A DNA stretch of 64,000 nucleotides from Marchantia polymorpha subsp. ruderalis (GCA_037833965.1 AP031351.1:3608501-3672500), one strand, 5' to 3'; shown: positions 48,434 to 60,162, counted from the stretch's first letter. Notes: generated by a model not told the origin, from the letters alone. Numbers and translations: made by a program.

Positions 48434-51400
48434 CTATGATTCATCCGTACCAGTATCTTTTCTGAAGTCATACTCCTGTATGAGGTTCAAATTATCTACC
48501 AGCTGATGATAGGCCTCACATCCAGCGCACTGCATCCACGAGCGATTGACTGAGCATTAAAATCTGGGACGAAAGTCAGTATAGTCAACAAATATGACTG
48601 TCTCTCCAACACACTGGCTGACGAGAAAATAACTAGCGGAGTGAACGGTGTTAGGCGAGACTAATGAAGCACTAAGAAGAGAGATGCTTCGGGGCCGGTT
48701 GCTAATTTTCTGATCATATTTAAAAACAAGGATAAGGTAAGACTACCTGTACGAAAACCGTGCCACGTTTGTAAGCCTCGGGATTGATAAGCCGCTGAGT
48801 TCGTGTATTACACACGTTGCAGGTGAACTCAACTAACATCCGTCTTCTAGGCAAATTCAGGTCAATTTGGACATCCTGATAGAAAACCACAAACGTTTGA
48901 CATGAATATCTGTGATCCGTATGACAAAGCTCACAGCGAACATACATCATCCGACTCAAATAATCGGTATGCGTCCACCGCAATCAGAGAAAAAAGTTTC
49001 GTCAAAAGAAGAAGGAAACATCACAAACCTGGAAAAAAGGCTGATCAGCTCTTAACTCCAGGCTTTCTTCTTCTTCATTATAGTCTCCACCGGATGAGGT
49101 CGAGAGTTCAATAGACGAGGCTTCTCCTTCAGTAGGCACTGCAAGATTCAGGTACTCACATAGCTAAAACAAGTGAAGTAAAAAACTGTCTGACAAAATC
49201 TGTGCAAGTCCGACCATAGTAACCTGATCCACTGAAACTTTGCCCAGAATGGTTGAATTTGTGGACCAGTACCAACAATTCACAATTCGCTTGAGTCTTT
49301 CTTTGACTCAGGACGGAGTGTATGTCAACCGTACCACCAATGCTTAAGGAAACCTACTTTCGGATATGCACCTGCATTGCTTCCTCTTCCCCAACAATTC
49401 AAGACCGCGGTGAACTGAACCTGGAAATACTGCTACACTTGAGTGCCTGCCCACAATAACAGATAATCGATGAGAGACTTCATTCTTGTTCCGATGTGCA
49501 TCATCGTTACAGGCTCGAAATCAAAAGCTTGCAAGTAACAAGTCCCACAACAAGTCTAAGCAAGTCTTTTCCTCAGCCAGAGAGGTTGAGTGACAAAGTC
49601 AGAATCCCGATATTGAACTAGGTCAATAGCACGGTGAACAACGATCAGCGAGATTCAGAGTTATCAAGTTCAAGCTTCACTTCTCGCTTGACACTGAGAT
49701 TCAGTCGGTACTGTTGCTTGATATTTTTCTCAATAACATGAAATCACTTGATGGCGCGTGCCACTACCACTTCTTTCCAGTAGCAGGAAGTGCTTGGGCA
49801 CAAATATGTCCATCCAATATAAGGCATCATGAGGAAACTTCACACTGAGACCTAACATTGTGAACAGGCCACATACAGAGCCAGATATGACGTTCGAACT
49901 GTGTACAGCCCACACGGAAGCCCTACAGATTCAACCATAATTACTGTGCGCACCTTGTATGAAGGGAGTACTGTACAGGGAATGACGTGCGACGAGTGTG
50001 GGAACTACAAAACCCCAGGGTATGGTTCTCTCCATGAATTCTAGTGATGCTAATAACGAAACACCCAAGACTAAGACATCTCCCGAGATTACTTACAGCA
50101 CACAGGGGATCGACGTGAAAACAAAACTTTTAATGGACTTAACCAAACCAGTAAATAGAGGAATGTGTGAGCGATGTTGTCTCCATTTCACGAAAACTTG
50201 AATGGAGTTTTACGGGTGTTTAAGGAATATTAAATAGTTAACATCCTCTCGATCGTGTTTCAGAGATTACGTCGAACATGCGGATGAAAGGACGATGTAC
50301 AATTAACAATATTGACACTGGCGAGACCTGGGTTCGGTAAACAAAACGAGAATCGTAGGTTTTCGTCCATTCTGTTGATGAAATCCAGAAAATATATCAC
50401 TAAATCCAAACAAAAAGTAGCAACACCTCTAACTGACATACATTTTGGGAAATCTCGTGGTATTTGTCGTTTAGAGACCTTCTCCGCAGTCACAACGGAC
50501 CCTCGTCTACGTAATGTGTGAGATGCAATGTTCTCGACACATGTTTTCACATGCCATCTGCACCTAAATTGTTACTCATTAGGGGTCACTGCTGCACTTT
50601 CCCCAGCCAAACCTTCAACCAACTTCAGCAAGCTGATTATCTCGCTATAACTGCAAGTCTTCTGCTCAGCCCTTACTGCTAAGTATCCGAAAACAAGAAA
50701 TTCAAGAAAAGTGTCGATCCGGTGTAACTAAAAAAAAATAAAAATGACATCTCCCCACTTAATATTACTTCATACAGTAGTCCTCATGGCTCATTTAAAG
50801 TCTTCGAGACAGTTAGATGGTGATAGCGATTGCTTCCCTTACAATTCGTCAGTTTGGATTCTATATGTTACCACTTATATTTCCAACCAGCGGGGAGCCT
50901 TGTTTGATGAATACAGGCCTTTCTGAGGTCAAGTCCTACTGAGATGTTCGAGAAAAGCCCGAGTGCATCCCCGGAGACCAACTGAGCTGGAGGTTCTTTA
51001 CTGTGGAGCATGCTGACGGGCAGCATCGCCAGAATTAGAAAGTGGCTCTACGAGAATGTAAAAGTTTGTATTAAAAAAGAAGGCGATCTACGCGAATTAT
51101 ATCACAGGACGTGAGTTCAAAGAATACCTGGTGAATGAAAGCGCAGCAACCGAGAATGCTGCATTTCTACTCCGCTCTCCAGAGAAAGATGAGGACACGG
51201 TGAGTCGCATTCCCGATGCCGGTACGACGAAACCTTGATGGCGTGATGGAACCGCACGAAGCACATTTTTTTCACAACGTACACTCTGAATCACTCCCTT
51301 TCCTGACTGCAATTGGGAAGAAGTGAGCCGACCGAATCAGAATGAAGCCTCTAGCGTGGTACACAAGTAGCAAAACCATTCTAAAGAGGCTGAAACCGCC

Positions 51401-51515
51401 GGTGAATTATGACTACATCGTCAGCTCATGAGAGGTTAATGAAATCGCCTACCAGTCCTACACCGGCAATGTGCTTGTCGAAGGCCCGCGGCAGGTGCAA
51501 CAGTTCCCTGCTCAT
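48434..51515 (-). CDS. DNL-type zinc-ribbon protein (Zim17/HEP family), organelle
   Basis: Zim17/Hep proteins keep organellar Hsp70 soluble. The last three exons join cleanly: 49029-49138 (acidic, ending LELRADQPFFQ), 48747-48875 (DVQIDLNLPRRRMLVEF, then TCNVCNTRTQRLI) and 48434-48529 (CAGCEAYHQLVDNLNLIQEY, stop). Together they supply the four zinc Cys as CNVC and CAGC plus the plant version of the DNL motif (VDNLNLI). The N-terminus is less sure: 51453-51515 (MSRELLHLPRAFDK...) joins in phase to 51128-51306, a Ser/Arg-rich, acid-poor segment fitting a transit peptide. Exon 2 ends in phase 2 while exon 49029-49138 needs phase 1, so at least one exon between 49139 and 51127 is unresolved. Plant members act in plastids or mitochondria. 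Confidence 0.8.
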
Positions 51516-52958
51516 CTTGACAGAGACGGCTAAAACAGAATACTAATATGCTCCTCGACCTTCCTCCCACCTTCAATGCCCAGCACCTCGAGAAAAACTG
51601 TCGACAAAAGACTAGACGTTTTTTATTGCTCCGACAAAGCGCTGGAAAAAATCAATACAAAGATTATTGTCCCGGCCCTTCGAACTTACAATTTTATTCC
51701 AAAATCTCAACCTCTCGCCCTGGCAAAAAGCCATGAAAAACAGCAGCATACACACGGCACCCAGGACTACGGAACCTACACAGAAACGAGGGGACATATA
51801 CATTTTGACTACCACCAATCTCGCCTCCACATATACCTTCGATTCCAATCCAAGCCCACGAGAGAAAGGGGCGGCACCGGCCAACAGTTCCCTCAACCAC
51901 AGATTCCCACACAACATCCACCTCCGCTTGCGGGATTCAATTCCTGTTGCGATTTTTTCTTGCGGCTTTCGTCGGGCGACATTAACTACTTGCACGGTGA
52001 CATGGATTCGGGCTCTAACCCTCGGGCGCCATCACCCAATCATTGTTTCCATGCAACCGCTGCTGCTGCTGCTGACCAGGGCCAGCCTGCCGGGCAGTCT
52101 CTGGGTCCGGTCAGTCCGGCGCGGTCCGGTCGCTCACGAGATAAAACGAGCAAGCGGGGAAAACCACATCTCCGTCGCTCACGAGAGAAAACGAGCAAGC
52201 GGGGAAAACCACATCTCCGTCGGCTTTGGAGGACGCCCCCAAAACTGCGGCCGGTGAATTCTTAATGTCTGACCCGTCATTCCCACCTGGCCTAACCACG
52301 CCACTCCGCCGCACGGTCAAGTGTCCGATCGCGGTGGCCCGTCCGCTTATCCGTGCACCATCTCATTCCCTCTCATGCTATCATGCCCATCAATCATGTC
52401 GACGACGCATCATGCATGGTATACGGTTCCCCTTTCGCAGTGCAGTGCAGTACAGTACGTCCTGTCCTGTAAGCCCACGTAATCGAACTGCGTGTGGTGG
52501 CACTCGTTCTCTCGAAGTACCCTTGCCCCGTCGCAACGATTTTCCTACGAGGTTCGAGACTTTAATCTTACTTTAGGGCTGCTGCCTGCCCTGGTCACAT
52601 TATCGGCCTCGGGTCAATATATATGTTCACCTTGCCCAATGTCGGGACTGGAGGTAACCCTGGGTACGGTTTAACCCGTCTCAATTTTCCTGGGATCCGA
52701 GAAGATAAGCCATATCCATTTCGTCACCGAGACTAATGTATATTTCATTAATTGTCTAGAGTGTTTGTGCGGGCTGCGAGTACCTTGGATGTGTTTTATG
52801 TTAGAATGAAATATTCGCCAAATCATTTTGCTTCTTGATCCTTGATCTAGCAATGTGTACTCTAAAATGATGTAACGCAAAGACTTGATTTGATGCACTT
52901 TGACGGTGGATTGTGACTTGTGTATGGAGGAATTGTCACCTAACTTATGGTGTATTAG
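51516..52958. other. Promoter-like region, no gene recognised
   Basis: It contains the presumed DNL gene promoter and, further right, GC-rich sequence with a TATA-like CAATATATATG at about 52615-52625 on the plus strand. Open frames up to 229 codons (51576-52265, plus) overlap others in different phases and carry no recognised domain. Confidence 0.4.
52129..52218. repeat. 45-bp tandem duplication
   Basis: Two nearly identical 45-bp units each contain CGCTCACGAG, AAACGAGCAAGCGGGG and CCACATCTCC. They start at 52129 and 52174 and differ at about one base. The unit length is a multiple of three, but no gene is established here. Confidence 0.7.
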
Positions 52959-53849
52959 TAGCCTCTGCAAGGTAACGTAATAGATTACTAGGTAATGCAT
53001 GGGCCTTTAACTTTGCGTTACTTGCACCATTACTATCTACTTTTACCTTATTGTAATTTACCAGATTATCTGGTACACATTTTCTATGTGTATCACGATT
53101 GTGATATACTAGTACATTACGGTTAGAGGTAGACCTCGGCAAGGTAAGTTAAAAGGTTACTGGGTAATGCATGGGCCTTTAACTTACCCGCACCACTACT
53201 TTCTACTTTTATCTTTACCTAATGGTAATTTACCCGTTTATCCGATACACATTCTCTATGTGTACACAATATTGTGATTTACCAGTACATTACGGTTAGA
53301 GGAGCAGCCTTGACTCCGAACGTGGGATTGATACGACCTGCTTATCTTTGGCCGATGTAGTATTTTAACTATGTGTTTAGAGAATCAACTTATCAGGACT
53401 TCAAGTGGACAGTAGTGGAACCTGGACTTGTTCGATGCTGTTTATTATCTTGAAACTCACCTCTTTGTGTCTTGACAGGATTGGGACAAAGCCTTGCATG
53501 CAATCATAGATTGCACCTTGAGTTTGATCACCATAGATACGAAAAGAACTATGTTCGCGTCCAAAGATGTTTTGATCTTTGGGAATTCTCTCCAAGTGTG
53601 AAAAGTCAACTAAACATTACTCACAGAGTATGCTCTGCTACTCAACACTGGGAGCATACTTGCTTCACACTTCGACGAGCCGTGCAATGAACTCTGTGGC
53701 AAACTTTTGCATTGGTAAAGTGTTACCCGGTAATTACTTGGGAATCCATTAAGCTTTATTTTTACTATATTTTGCCTTTACCTTTTAACTGTACCTTTTA
53801 CCGATTTATCGTATAGTACTAAAATGTTTATTTACCTTGCCGAGGCCTA
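52959..53849. mobile_element. GGTAA-rich TIR element with tandemly duplicated end, ~891 bp
   Basis: The left end TAGCCTCTGCAAGGTAA and the reverse complement of the right end TAGGCCTCGGCAAGGTAA are related inverted repeats. The left 171 bp are tandemly duplicated: a second TAGACCTCGGCAAGGTAA begins at 53130, both copies share GGTAATGCATGGGCCTTTAA, and both finish with TACATTACGGTTAGAGG. GGTAA/TTACC motifs recur throughout. Flanks GTGTATTAG (left) and TGTGTTAG (right) may be a degraded target duplication. No transposase is present. The superfamily is unknown; Mutator-like is possible. Confidence 0.55.
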
Positions 53850-55257
53850 TGTGTTAGATATGTTTTTGGAGAATGAGACAATGCCATTGAAAACTCTACA
53901 TACAATGACGAGGTCGATGTCTTCTTCATGCTCACAACGAAAGCGGATTTACACGTGTCCGACATACTGTTGTGGTGGAAACAACACTGCAATCGTTTCC
54001 TAACCTTATCCATGATGTCCATGGATACAAGGTTCTTATGTGGCATCTAAATCGACATTTTTGGAGATTGGTGGGTTTGTTAGTCGAGATCACACAAAAT
54101 TATAGAACTAAAATATCGAGATAAAATTGAAAAGTTGGTACCCTTTATTCCTATAGCAAACTTCTCAAAAATGATAAAACTTGGACTTTGTCACTTTTTC
54201 TCCAAAAAATTTGAATTCACTGGTTAACCTATTGATTAAGTAGTTAATTAACAAATTTAGCTTCTTTTTTTAATTCATTAATGGTACCGTGCCCAAACCT
54301 AATACTACTTCTGTATCTTGGATTTCAGCGTGGCTCCAACCCAGCTTGAGTACGACGTAATGTACTATCTGATCATGTTAAGGTTCCGCTTAGTTCCACC
54401 ACCGTATAACTAGTTGCAAATCTTGAACTAGATATATACGCGACGACCGAATTAACTTTTTGGATGTTTTCACTAGGCGACATGAAACGTCAGTCGAGCT
54501 ACATCTCCAACGGCCCAAAGCTTACATACCAAGAATGTGGATATAGCGCTGTACCATGAAGTATAGTGTTGTGTTTGGATTATTCTTACCTGCAATTTCT
54601 GCTTGAGGAACGACAAAATAGTGGTCACTGATTAGTTGCTTGAGATCCCAGGAAGGTACTTTATGTAATCCCGTCGTTTCAACAGTTGGTATGTTCCAGG
54701 CCCGGTACCGATGTTTGTAGCAAAGCTGAATTCCAATTCTCTTACACTCCAAAATAAATCATTTGTCCAGTTTTATGATCTGTTGTTTGTAAAACACAAT
54801 GGGAAATATATTCACATACATATATATCGTTTGTGATTCTATGGAGTGCCTAGACCATATTGACCATTTGGTTTTATCACGTATGATTAGATGAGGTTTT
54901 TCATCCTTTTTGTTCTTTTAGTTTTTATTCTTTTTAGGTTTGATGTGAACAAGTTACATATTCTACACGGCGGTAATGGTACGGAGTAGGGTCAGTAGAA
55001 AGGCGAGTCTTATGACTTCAAGAGAGTGTGACATGAAACAATTTCTCGTCCACGTGTGTTCCTCCATAAAACAAATTTCGATGACAGCGATACCTTCCAA
55101 CCCTTTTGTCATCTTGCCTCTTACTGGGATGGTCAAGGTCAGGTTAACCAACTTGATACGCACTCACTGCCTGATAAGGGGCTACATATCCCAAGCACAC
55201 TTATACAATCCTAGTCCGATTGCCCGGGCTGAGCAGGTTATTGATATTAGCTAGAGG
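53850..55257. other. No intact gene; possible start of organelle insert
   Basis: Nothing recognised from 53850 to about 55100. From about 55130 the plus frame gives VRLTNLIRTHCLIRGYISQ and PSPIARAEQVIDIS before a stop at 55252. This resembles the C-terminal part of a group II intron maturase and is in frame with the HNH fragment that follows. Confidence 0.35.
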
Positions 55258-55410
55258 TCGACCCGATCCGCTCTTTTTAGAACATGTGCTCTTTGCGGAT
55301 CAACGAAAGTCGAGATGCATCATATCCGTTATGTCAAAGACGTTAAGGCCAGGATCCGCTACGTCACTTGCGCTTATTCTGAGTGGAAGGGCGCCTTGAA
55401 ACGGAAGCGT
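55258..55410 (+). pseudogene. HNH-domain fragment of a mitochondrial group II intron protein
   Basis: The frame reads STRSALFRTCALCGST, then KVEMHHIRYVKDVKARIR and YSEWKGALKRKR. The CxLCGST...EMHHIR...K core is the HNH nuclease signature at the C-terminus of group II intron reverse transcriptase/maturases in plant mitochondria. The fragment is cut off before the second Cys/His pair by a junction to plastid sequence. It is a non-functional remnant in nuclear DNA, inferred to be part of a nuclear insertion of mitochondrial DNA. A better match to a plastid or bacterial group II intron protein is possible. Confidence 0.75.
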
Positions 55411-55603
55411 TTCAATAAATAGCTAAAACAATAGCTAATCCTATAGTAGCTTCAGCAGCAGCAATGGCTATAATAAAAATAGAAAAAATTTCTCCTTTAA
55501 TTTGTGAGCTATCTAAAAAATTAGAAAAAGCTACTAAATTAATATTAACAGCATTTTAAATTAATTCAAGACACATCAACGCTCTTACCATATTTCGACT
55601 TAA
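55411..55603 (-). pseudogene. ndhE: Plastid ndhE fragment (NDH subunit 4L)
   Basis: On the minus strand the frame reads SRNMVRALMCLELI, a stop (TAA where Leu is expected), [27 protein letters not shown] and [16 protein letters not shown], then AIY and TGA. This is the middle and C-terminal part of NdhE, a small membrane subunit of the plastid NDH complex. The TGA sits where Arg (CGA/CGT) is expected, consistent with C-to-T decay. The mitochondrial paralogue Nad4L is a poorer match. The start is missing and two stops interrupt it, so it is a nuclear plastid-DNA remnant, directly abutting the HNH fragment. Confidence 0.85.
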
Positions 55604-56811
55604 CGTTGAACCCGATGGAACTGCCAAAGTACGAAGAACAAAATTATTAGCCTCGTGCAAGTAGAAACGACGGGACATTAGCGCAGTAATCACATACTAA
55701 AACCGTAACTAGGGACGGTTTCGTCTGTCAGTCATTATGTAAGTCTGTCAGCTTGTCCATCTGCTTTCCAATGGCACATGAGAAGAATGTGAGCTACAGC
55801 TCGGTACTCATTTTGTGCGAAGCGAATCTAGAATTAAGCTCGGCCGTGGATTGCAATTCGGTCGGAGCCGATATCGACTGAATCCAAACATGTCATTTCC
55901 TCATGTAGACGGTCAAATCGGCAGTGTCGAGGAAACTTGCCCGAAAGATGGTCGAACAAAAACCGAGTCGCATTCCAGCGTTCCATGTTCGAACGACTCG
56001 GTCCACTCCAAATCACATCGTTCATCCCTTGCATCCCACGTGGATATACTTGCTTTGTTGTTGTGGGCAGGGACCAGAATCGCGATGAATCAATCACTCA
56101 CGAACTGCTTGGGGCGGGGAGGTGTCCGATTGATCCTTCCATGCGCGATTCATTTCATGTCAGTTCGCTTCACACGAGGCCACCTCATCCTTCGCGAAAG
56201 CTTTACTCTCTCGAACTCTCCCTCCGATACCACCACCACGACTTTTCCTTTTGTGAGACCTACGATTTACGTTACCGGACGACTTGCATCTCACAAAAAT
56301 CTGCGTCACGACAGTCGACCTAGATATTATTCTCTTGTAGTCCTTTCTCTGGCTAGGAGCGCACCGGAATGTGAATCTCGTGTCTCGGCCAGCATAGGGA
56401 CGGAATTTGCAACTGCCAGGCGCCGAGCCGAGCCGAGCTGAACCCGAGCGGACCGAGCCGTAACTCTACATTGCAATTTGATTCGTTAAGTGTATCCCGG
56501 GACCTGACTGAGTGAATCATGTCATTCTCCGGTAACTCTTTCGTTATCTATCCTTGCATTTGCCTGTTGACCGTCCACATTTGTAGTCGGCATGAAGCGC
56601 AAGTTGGCGGTCATCTGAAGAGCCGACGGAGCACGTTGCTGATGTTGGGTTCACATGCACTTCTGAATCTCCGGTCGGCAAGGTTGGAAAGCAATCAATG
56701 TTTATTTGTAGAGTTAAAATTTCCATGTTAAGCAAAGGTGTATCAAACTATGGGTAATTTTCCCCCCGGAATTCTTTCCTACATAACTATTACGCACATA
56801 GTGTATATCAA
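55604..56811. other. No gene recognised
   Basis: A 208-codon plus-strand open frame (55815-56441) has no recognisable domain and an irregular Ser/Arg-rich composition. A (CCGAG)n-like run lies at about 56419-56460. The origin of the segment just right of the ndhE remnant is unclear. Confidence 0.35.
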
Positions 56812-56820
56812 TTATCAAGT

Positions 56821-57157
56821 GGGACAGACTAGAGCCACACCCACACCCGCTACATACAAACAACTGATTGCGCGTCAAAGCACGCCTCCCCTCAAACCCA
56901 ACTGCTAAGCCGAGGTCGTCCGCGAGGCAGAGGAGAGCGTAGTCGAGAGGCTTCGAGGGGCGCGGGGCCGCTGCGGCCGTCGCTGTCTCCCGCGTTGATG
57001 CCGCTTGTATCGGTTGTATCGTTGACGCCAGTGCTGCTGTTCTATTGATCTATTTCGACTGCCATGCCGCTTCAACTCCCTTCGGCAGCTTTGATCGAGT
57101 CAACTTACACGGACGGGTGTGGCCGTAGCAAAAACGGGTGTGGCCCTAGTCTGGCCC
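56821..57157. mobile_element. Mutator-like non-autonomous element, 337 bp, 9-bp target duplication
   Basis: Perfect 9-bp direct repeats TTATCAAGT flank the element at 56812-56820 and 57158-57166. The ends are inverted repeats of about 22 bp: left GGGACAGACTAGAGCCACAC, right (reverse complement) GGGCCAGACTAGGGCCACAC. The GGG start and 9-bp duplication are typical of Mutator-like elements. A second ACGGGTGTGGCC copy lies just inside the right end. The interior (about 56920-57010) is strikingly GC-rich compared with the AT-rich right flank. No transposase is encoded. Confidence 0.8.
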
Positions 57158-57313
57158 TTATCAAGTGGATACCAAACTAGCATACATTAATCAAGGCTAA
57201 GTAGTGGACTCCAATTGGAATTTAAATTGTGATTTCTGACCATCGTAGTAAATTTCATGAATTTTTTTTCCTGCATACATGCTAATCATATCAATCTGGA
57301 TAGAATTTGAAAG

Positions 57314-57348
57314 ACTACCTAGTCTTGTTTTTTGTAAGACTAGGTAGT
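57314..57348. repeat. Perfect 13-bp stem hairpin
   Basis: ACTACCTAGTCTT and AAGACTAGGTAGT are exact reverse complements separated by a 9-nt GT-rich loop. The right arm is followed by ATG rather than a T-run, so a terminator-like role is not suggested. Confidence 0.65.
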
Positions 57349-58118
57349 ATGAAATATTTTATGATCTCATATCAGATATTGGTTTGGATAAGTTTTAAAA
57401 AATGAAACCTAATGTTAGTGATATATATTTCAAATGCAACATGAAATAACATATTCAAGCTAAATCTTTTACGTGTATCACAAAAAGATCCAATACAGCA
57501 AATTTTTGATCAAATTTACCGTTTCTTTTGATCATTTTCCGAAAAATAGAAAATAGAATTTAAATAAATATTAATTCATATTTTTTTGAAATAATTCAAC
57601 AAAATTTTGAACAAGTATTAAAATTCAATTTTCATACCATCATAAATAATTATATGATTTCATTTAATATATTTTTAACATGATATCAAATAAGTTAATT
57701 TCAATAACATAAATTTCATTCAAAAAAATTTTGATATTTTTATTCCTTTATAAATTATATTCTGAAAAAATATGCACAAACTATTGATTTTGATATAGAT
57801 TATATTAAATTTCAGTTTCAATTTTGTCCACTTACATGTATTATTCTCCTATACTATTTTATCACTTCATAAATCCAATCTGTAAAACTTACAAAGAATC
57901 ATGTATTAAGGATAATTTTTTTCTCAACCAAGATTTTATATTGAAAGCATAAATATAAGGTAATCAAGTCGAAGTTTGTAAATACATTGAGATCGACTTC
58001 CATGCATTTCTAATTAGGGATTTTATTGACTTCTTCTTTCATGTATAGTAGTTTGTCTCAAAATAGTTATTATTTATTTCACAAAATTTCTCTTGGATGA
58101 TATTTTGTTGTTTTATGG

Positions 58119-58148
58119 TTCTTGATAATGATATATCATTATCAAGAA
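58119..58148. repeat. Perfect 30-bp palindrome without spacer
   Basis: TTCTTGATAATGATA is followed immediately by its exact reverse complement. The symmetry ends sharply on both sides (G against T). A 15+15 spacerless palindrome can extrude as a cruciform. No gene is adjacent. Confidence 0.7.
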
Positions 58149-59525
58149 TTATTTTTTATTTTTTATAATCAAAAGATATTCAATCTTTGTAGCCTGATGG
58201 ATGTGTCTTTCCACTTCACCCAAACCGACTATGATTGTTTTCCAGTTGAACCATATTTGATACTTTACAACATAATATAGTTCAACATTACATACAATTG
58301 CAATAAGTGCTCCATAAATGTGAAAATAATAAATCATATGTAGAGCAGGAAAAAAAAAACCAAGATGCATCATGCGAACAATAACCGGTAACTGCACTCT
58401 AAACATCATCATCGTAGCTTCTTGTGATGGGATTCTGTCTACTTGCAAAGGCTAAAATGATCATCTAAGGCGTCTACTTGAAGATCAAATTGATCCCAAG
58501 GCCATCAAATTGCAATCCAAATTCAACTTCAAGAGTAGTATCTTAGAGAAACTCCGATAGCCGTCAGAACGATATATAACGTGTTGGCTCCAAGAAATGA
58601 ACAAAAAAACACCAGTCAATAGTATGATTAAAGATGTATGAGACTTTAAGTAACGTGCGATTGATCGAAGATTTTTTGTAGTGCTAAAATAAGACCCCCT
58701 GACTTAACTTAACGGAACATTAATAAATTATGAATCGAGCTCCATTTACATTCTGCGTATCACGTTATAGGAAGCATCAAGTAACTGACAAGTTTTATTC
58801 AGGATTTTGCGATCTTTGCCTTATTTCTCTCTGTAGTTGGTATGTTTAAAACTTTGTCAAATGTAAATTGTCTACAGCCTCATTATACTTATATATGGAT
58901 ATATGGGGACTTATGCGTGCAAGCTCTTCTCCTACACAGCAGCTGTATCGGAGGTTTGAAGTAACAAAGGCCGTGGCCGCAGCTGTCAGCTTACCAATAT
59001 CTCTTGGTCTATTGATTCCTGAGGATCAGGGCCAGATGTACATGTATATATTCGCCGATACCACGGAATCCTTCGGGACAGACTCTTCCGCTGCTGGATG
59101 TGACCAAACATGTGGAGGCATGGACCGAACTCGTCCCTGTCAGAGAACATCTGTGTAGCTCTGGCCGTGAGAGATGTCACAAGCCAAGAGCGGATTTGAA
59201 AGCGCGTCCTGTCGCCTTCGACTTTATGCTTGTTCGGTCGAATTTCCCGATTTATACGAAACAGTTTCCACCGTCCTGCGCGGCACCGAATTTATCCGTA
59301 CCATACACGCGTCAGGACAGAGTCCTATCGTCGTAACAACCCCGATTATCCACGCAAGCTACATAGTACCATTATAGAGCAAAAACATTTCCCCATTCCT
59401 TAATTGTGGTTGGAATGAAAGAGGAAGCTCTCCGCTACCGAGCAACTGGTTCGTGACATTTTACACACAACCGTCGAGTATTTTCAGCCTCATTAGTGGC
59501 CCTAATTTTGTTTGGCAGTTCACAC

Positions 59526-59664
59526 TTATTGTGTTTCACGTCTCTCTCATACTTCCCAATTTAATTCAAGGAATTATTGAGGTTTCCATATGAACCGAGT
59601 GGGACGAGGCACATTTTATTGTGTTTCATGTTTCTCTCGCACTCTCCAATTTAATTTAAGGAAA
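59526..59664. repeat. Two-copy direct repeat, ~50-bp units 90 bp apart
   Basis: Both units carry TTATTGTGTTTCA, TCTCTC and CAATTTAATT(C/T)AAGGAA in the same order, starting at 59526 and 59616. Just right of the second copy AAATGGGTTTCC is itself repeated in tandem. Non-coding; family unknown. Confidence 0.55.
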
Positions 59665-60162
59665 CACTTCCAAATGGGTTTCCAAATGGGTTTCCACATG
59701 TCCTCGAATCAAATTTCCGAATGGATCGAATGGGACGGGACACATCAACCGACAGAATAGGACGGGAGCGAACGTAGCATCCCTAAAGTGGACTCTTATC
59801 CGCCACCGAATTCCAGAGAGGAGATATCCGCCGTACAGACAGACAGTTCACTGAGGATGAAAGAGTACAATCTTCACGGAGGATGGAAAGACTGACAGCG
59901 GCGTTCCTGCATGGCAATGTCACCGTTCTCATCCGGACCTAGTCGGGATTCAGCCGCAGACAAGTTGACGTTGGAGAGTAAACGACCTGTGACCGGAAGG
60001 CCACTTCACCTACTACGGCGGCATAATCGACCCTGTTTACACGAAGATAATCACGAACCTTCTTCGAGTCGCCCTCGTGTTCGAAAAGATCCGTCGCCCC
60101 AGAAGAACGAAACTTCAGATAAGACATACAGAGAGACAGAGACAGGGAGGGGAGAATTAGGC

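Larger units (their letters stand above)
57167..60160. other. AT-rich tract, then unassigned sequence
   Basis: From 57167 to about 58800 the DNA is AT-rich and holds two strong palindromes (listed separately). From 58800 to 60160 composition is normal, with short open frames (96 codons at 58868-59158, plus) lacking recognised domains. No RNA genes seen. Confidence 0.45.

Noticed and set aside
51576-52265. 229-codon open frame with 15-residue duplicated segment
   Set aside because: Another long frame overlaps it, no family is recognisable, and the duplication is explained as a 45-bp DNA repeat.
55604-55680. Minus-strand AVPSG motif resembling the N-terminal region of enolase next to the ndhE remnant
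   Set aside because: Only about five residues match the family and the context does not extend, so chance is likely.
55815-56441. 208-codon open frame
   Set aside because: No recognisable motif or promoter; composition looks like translated non-coding DNA.
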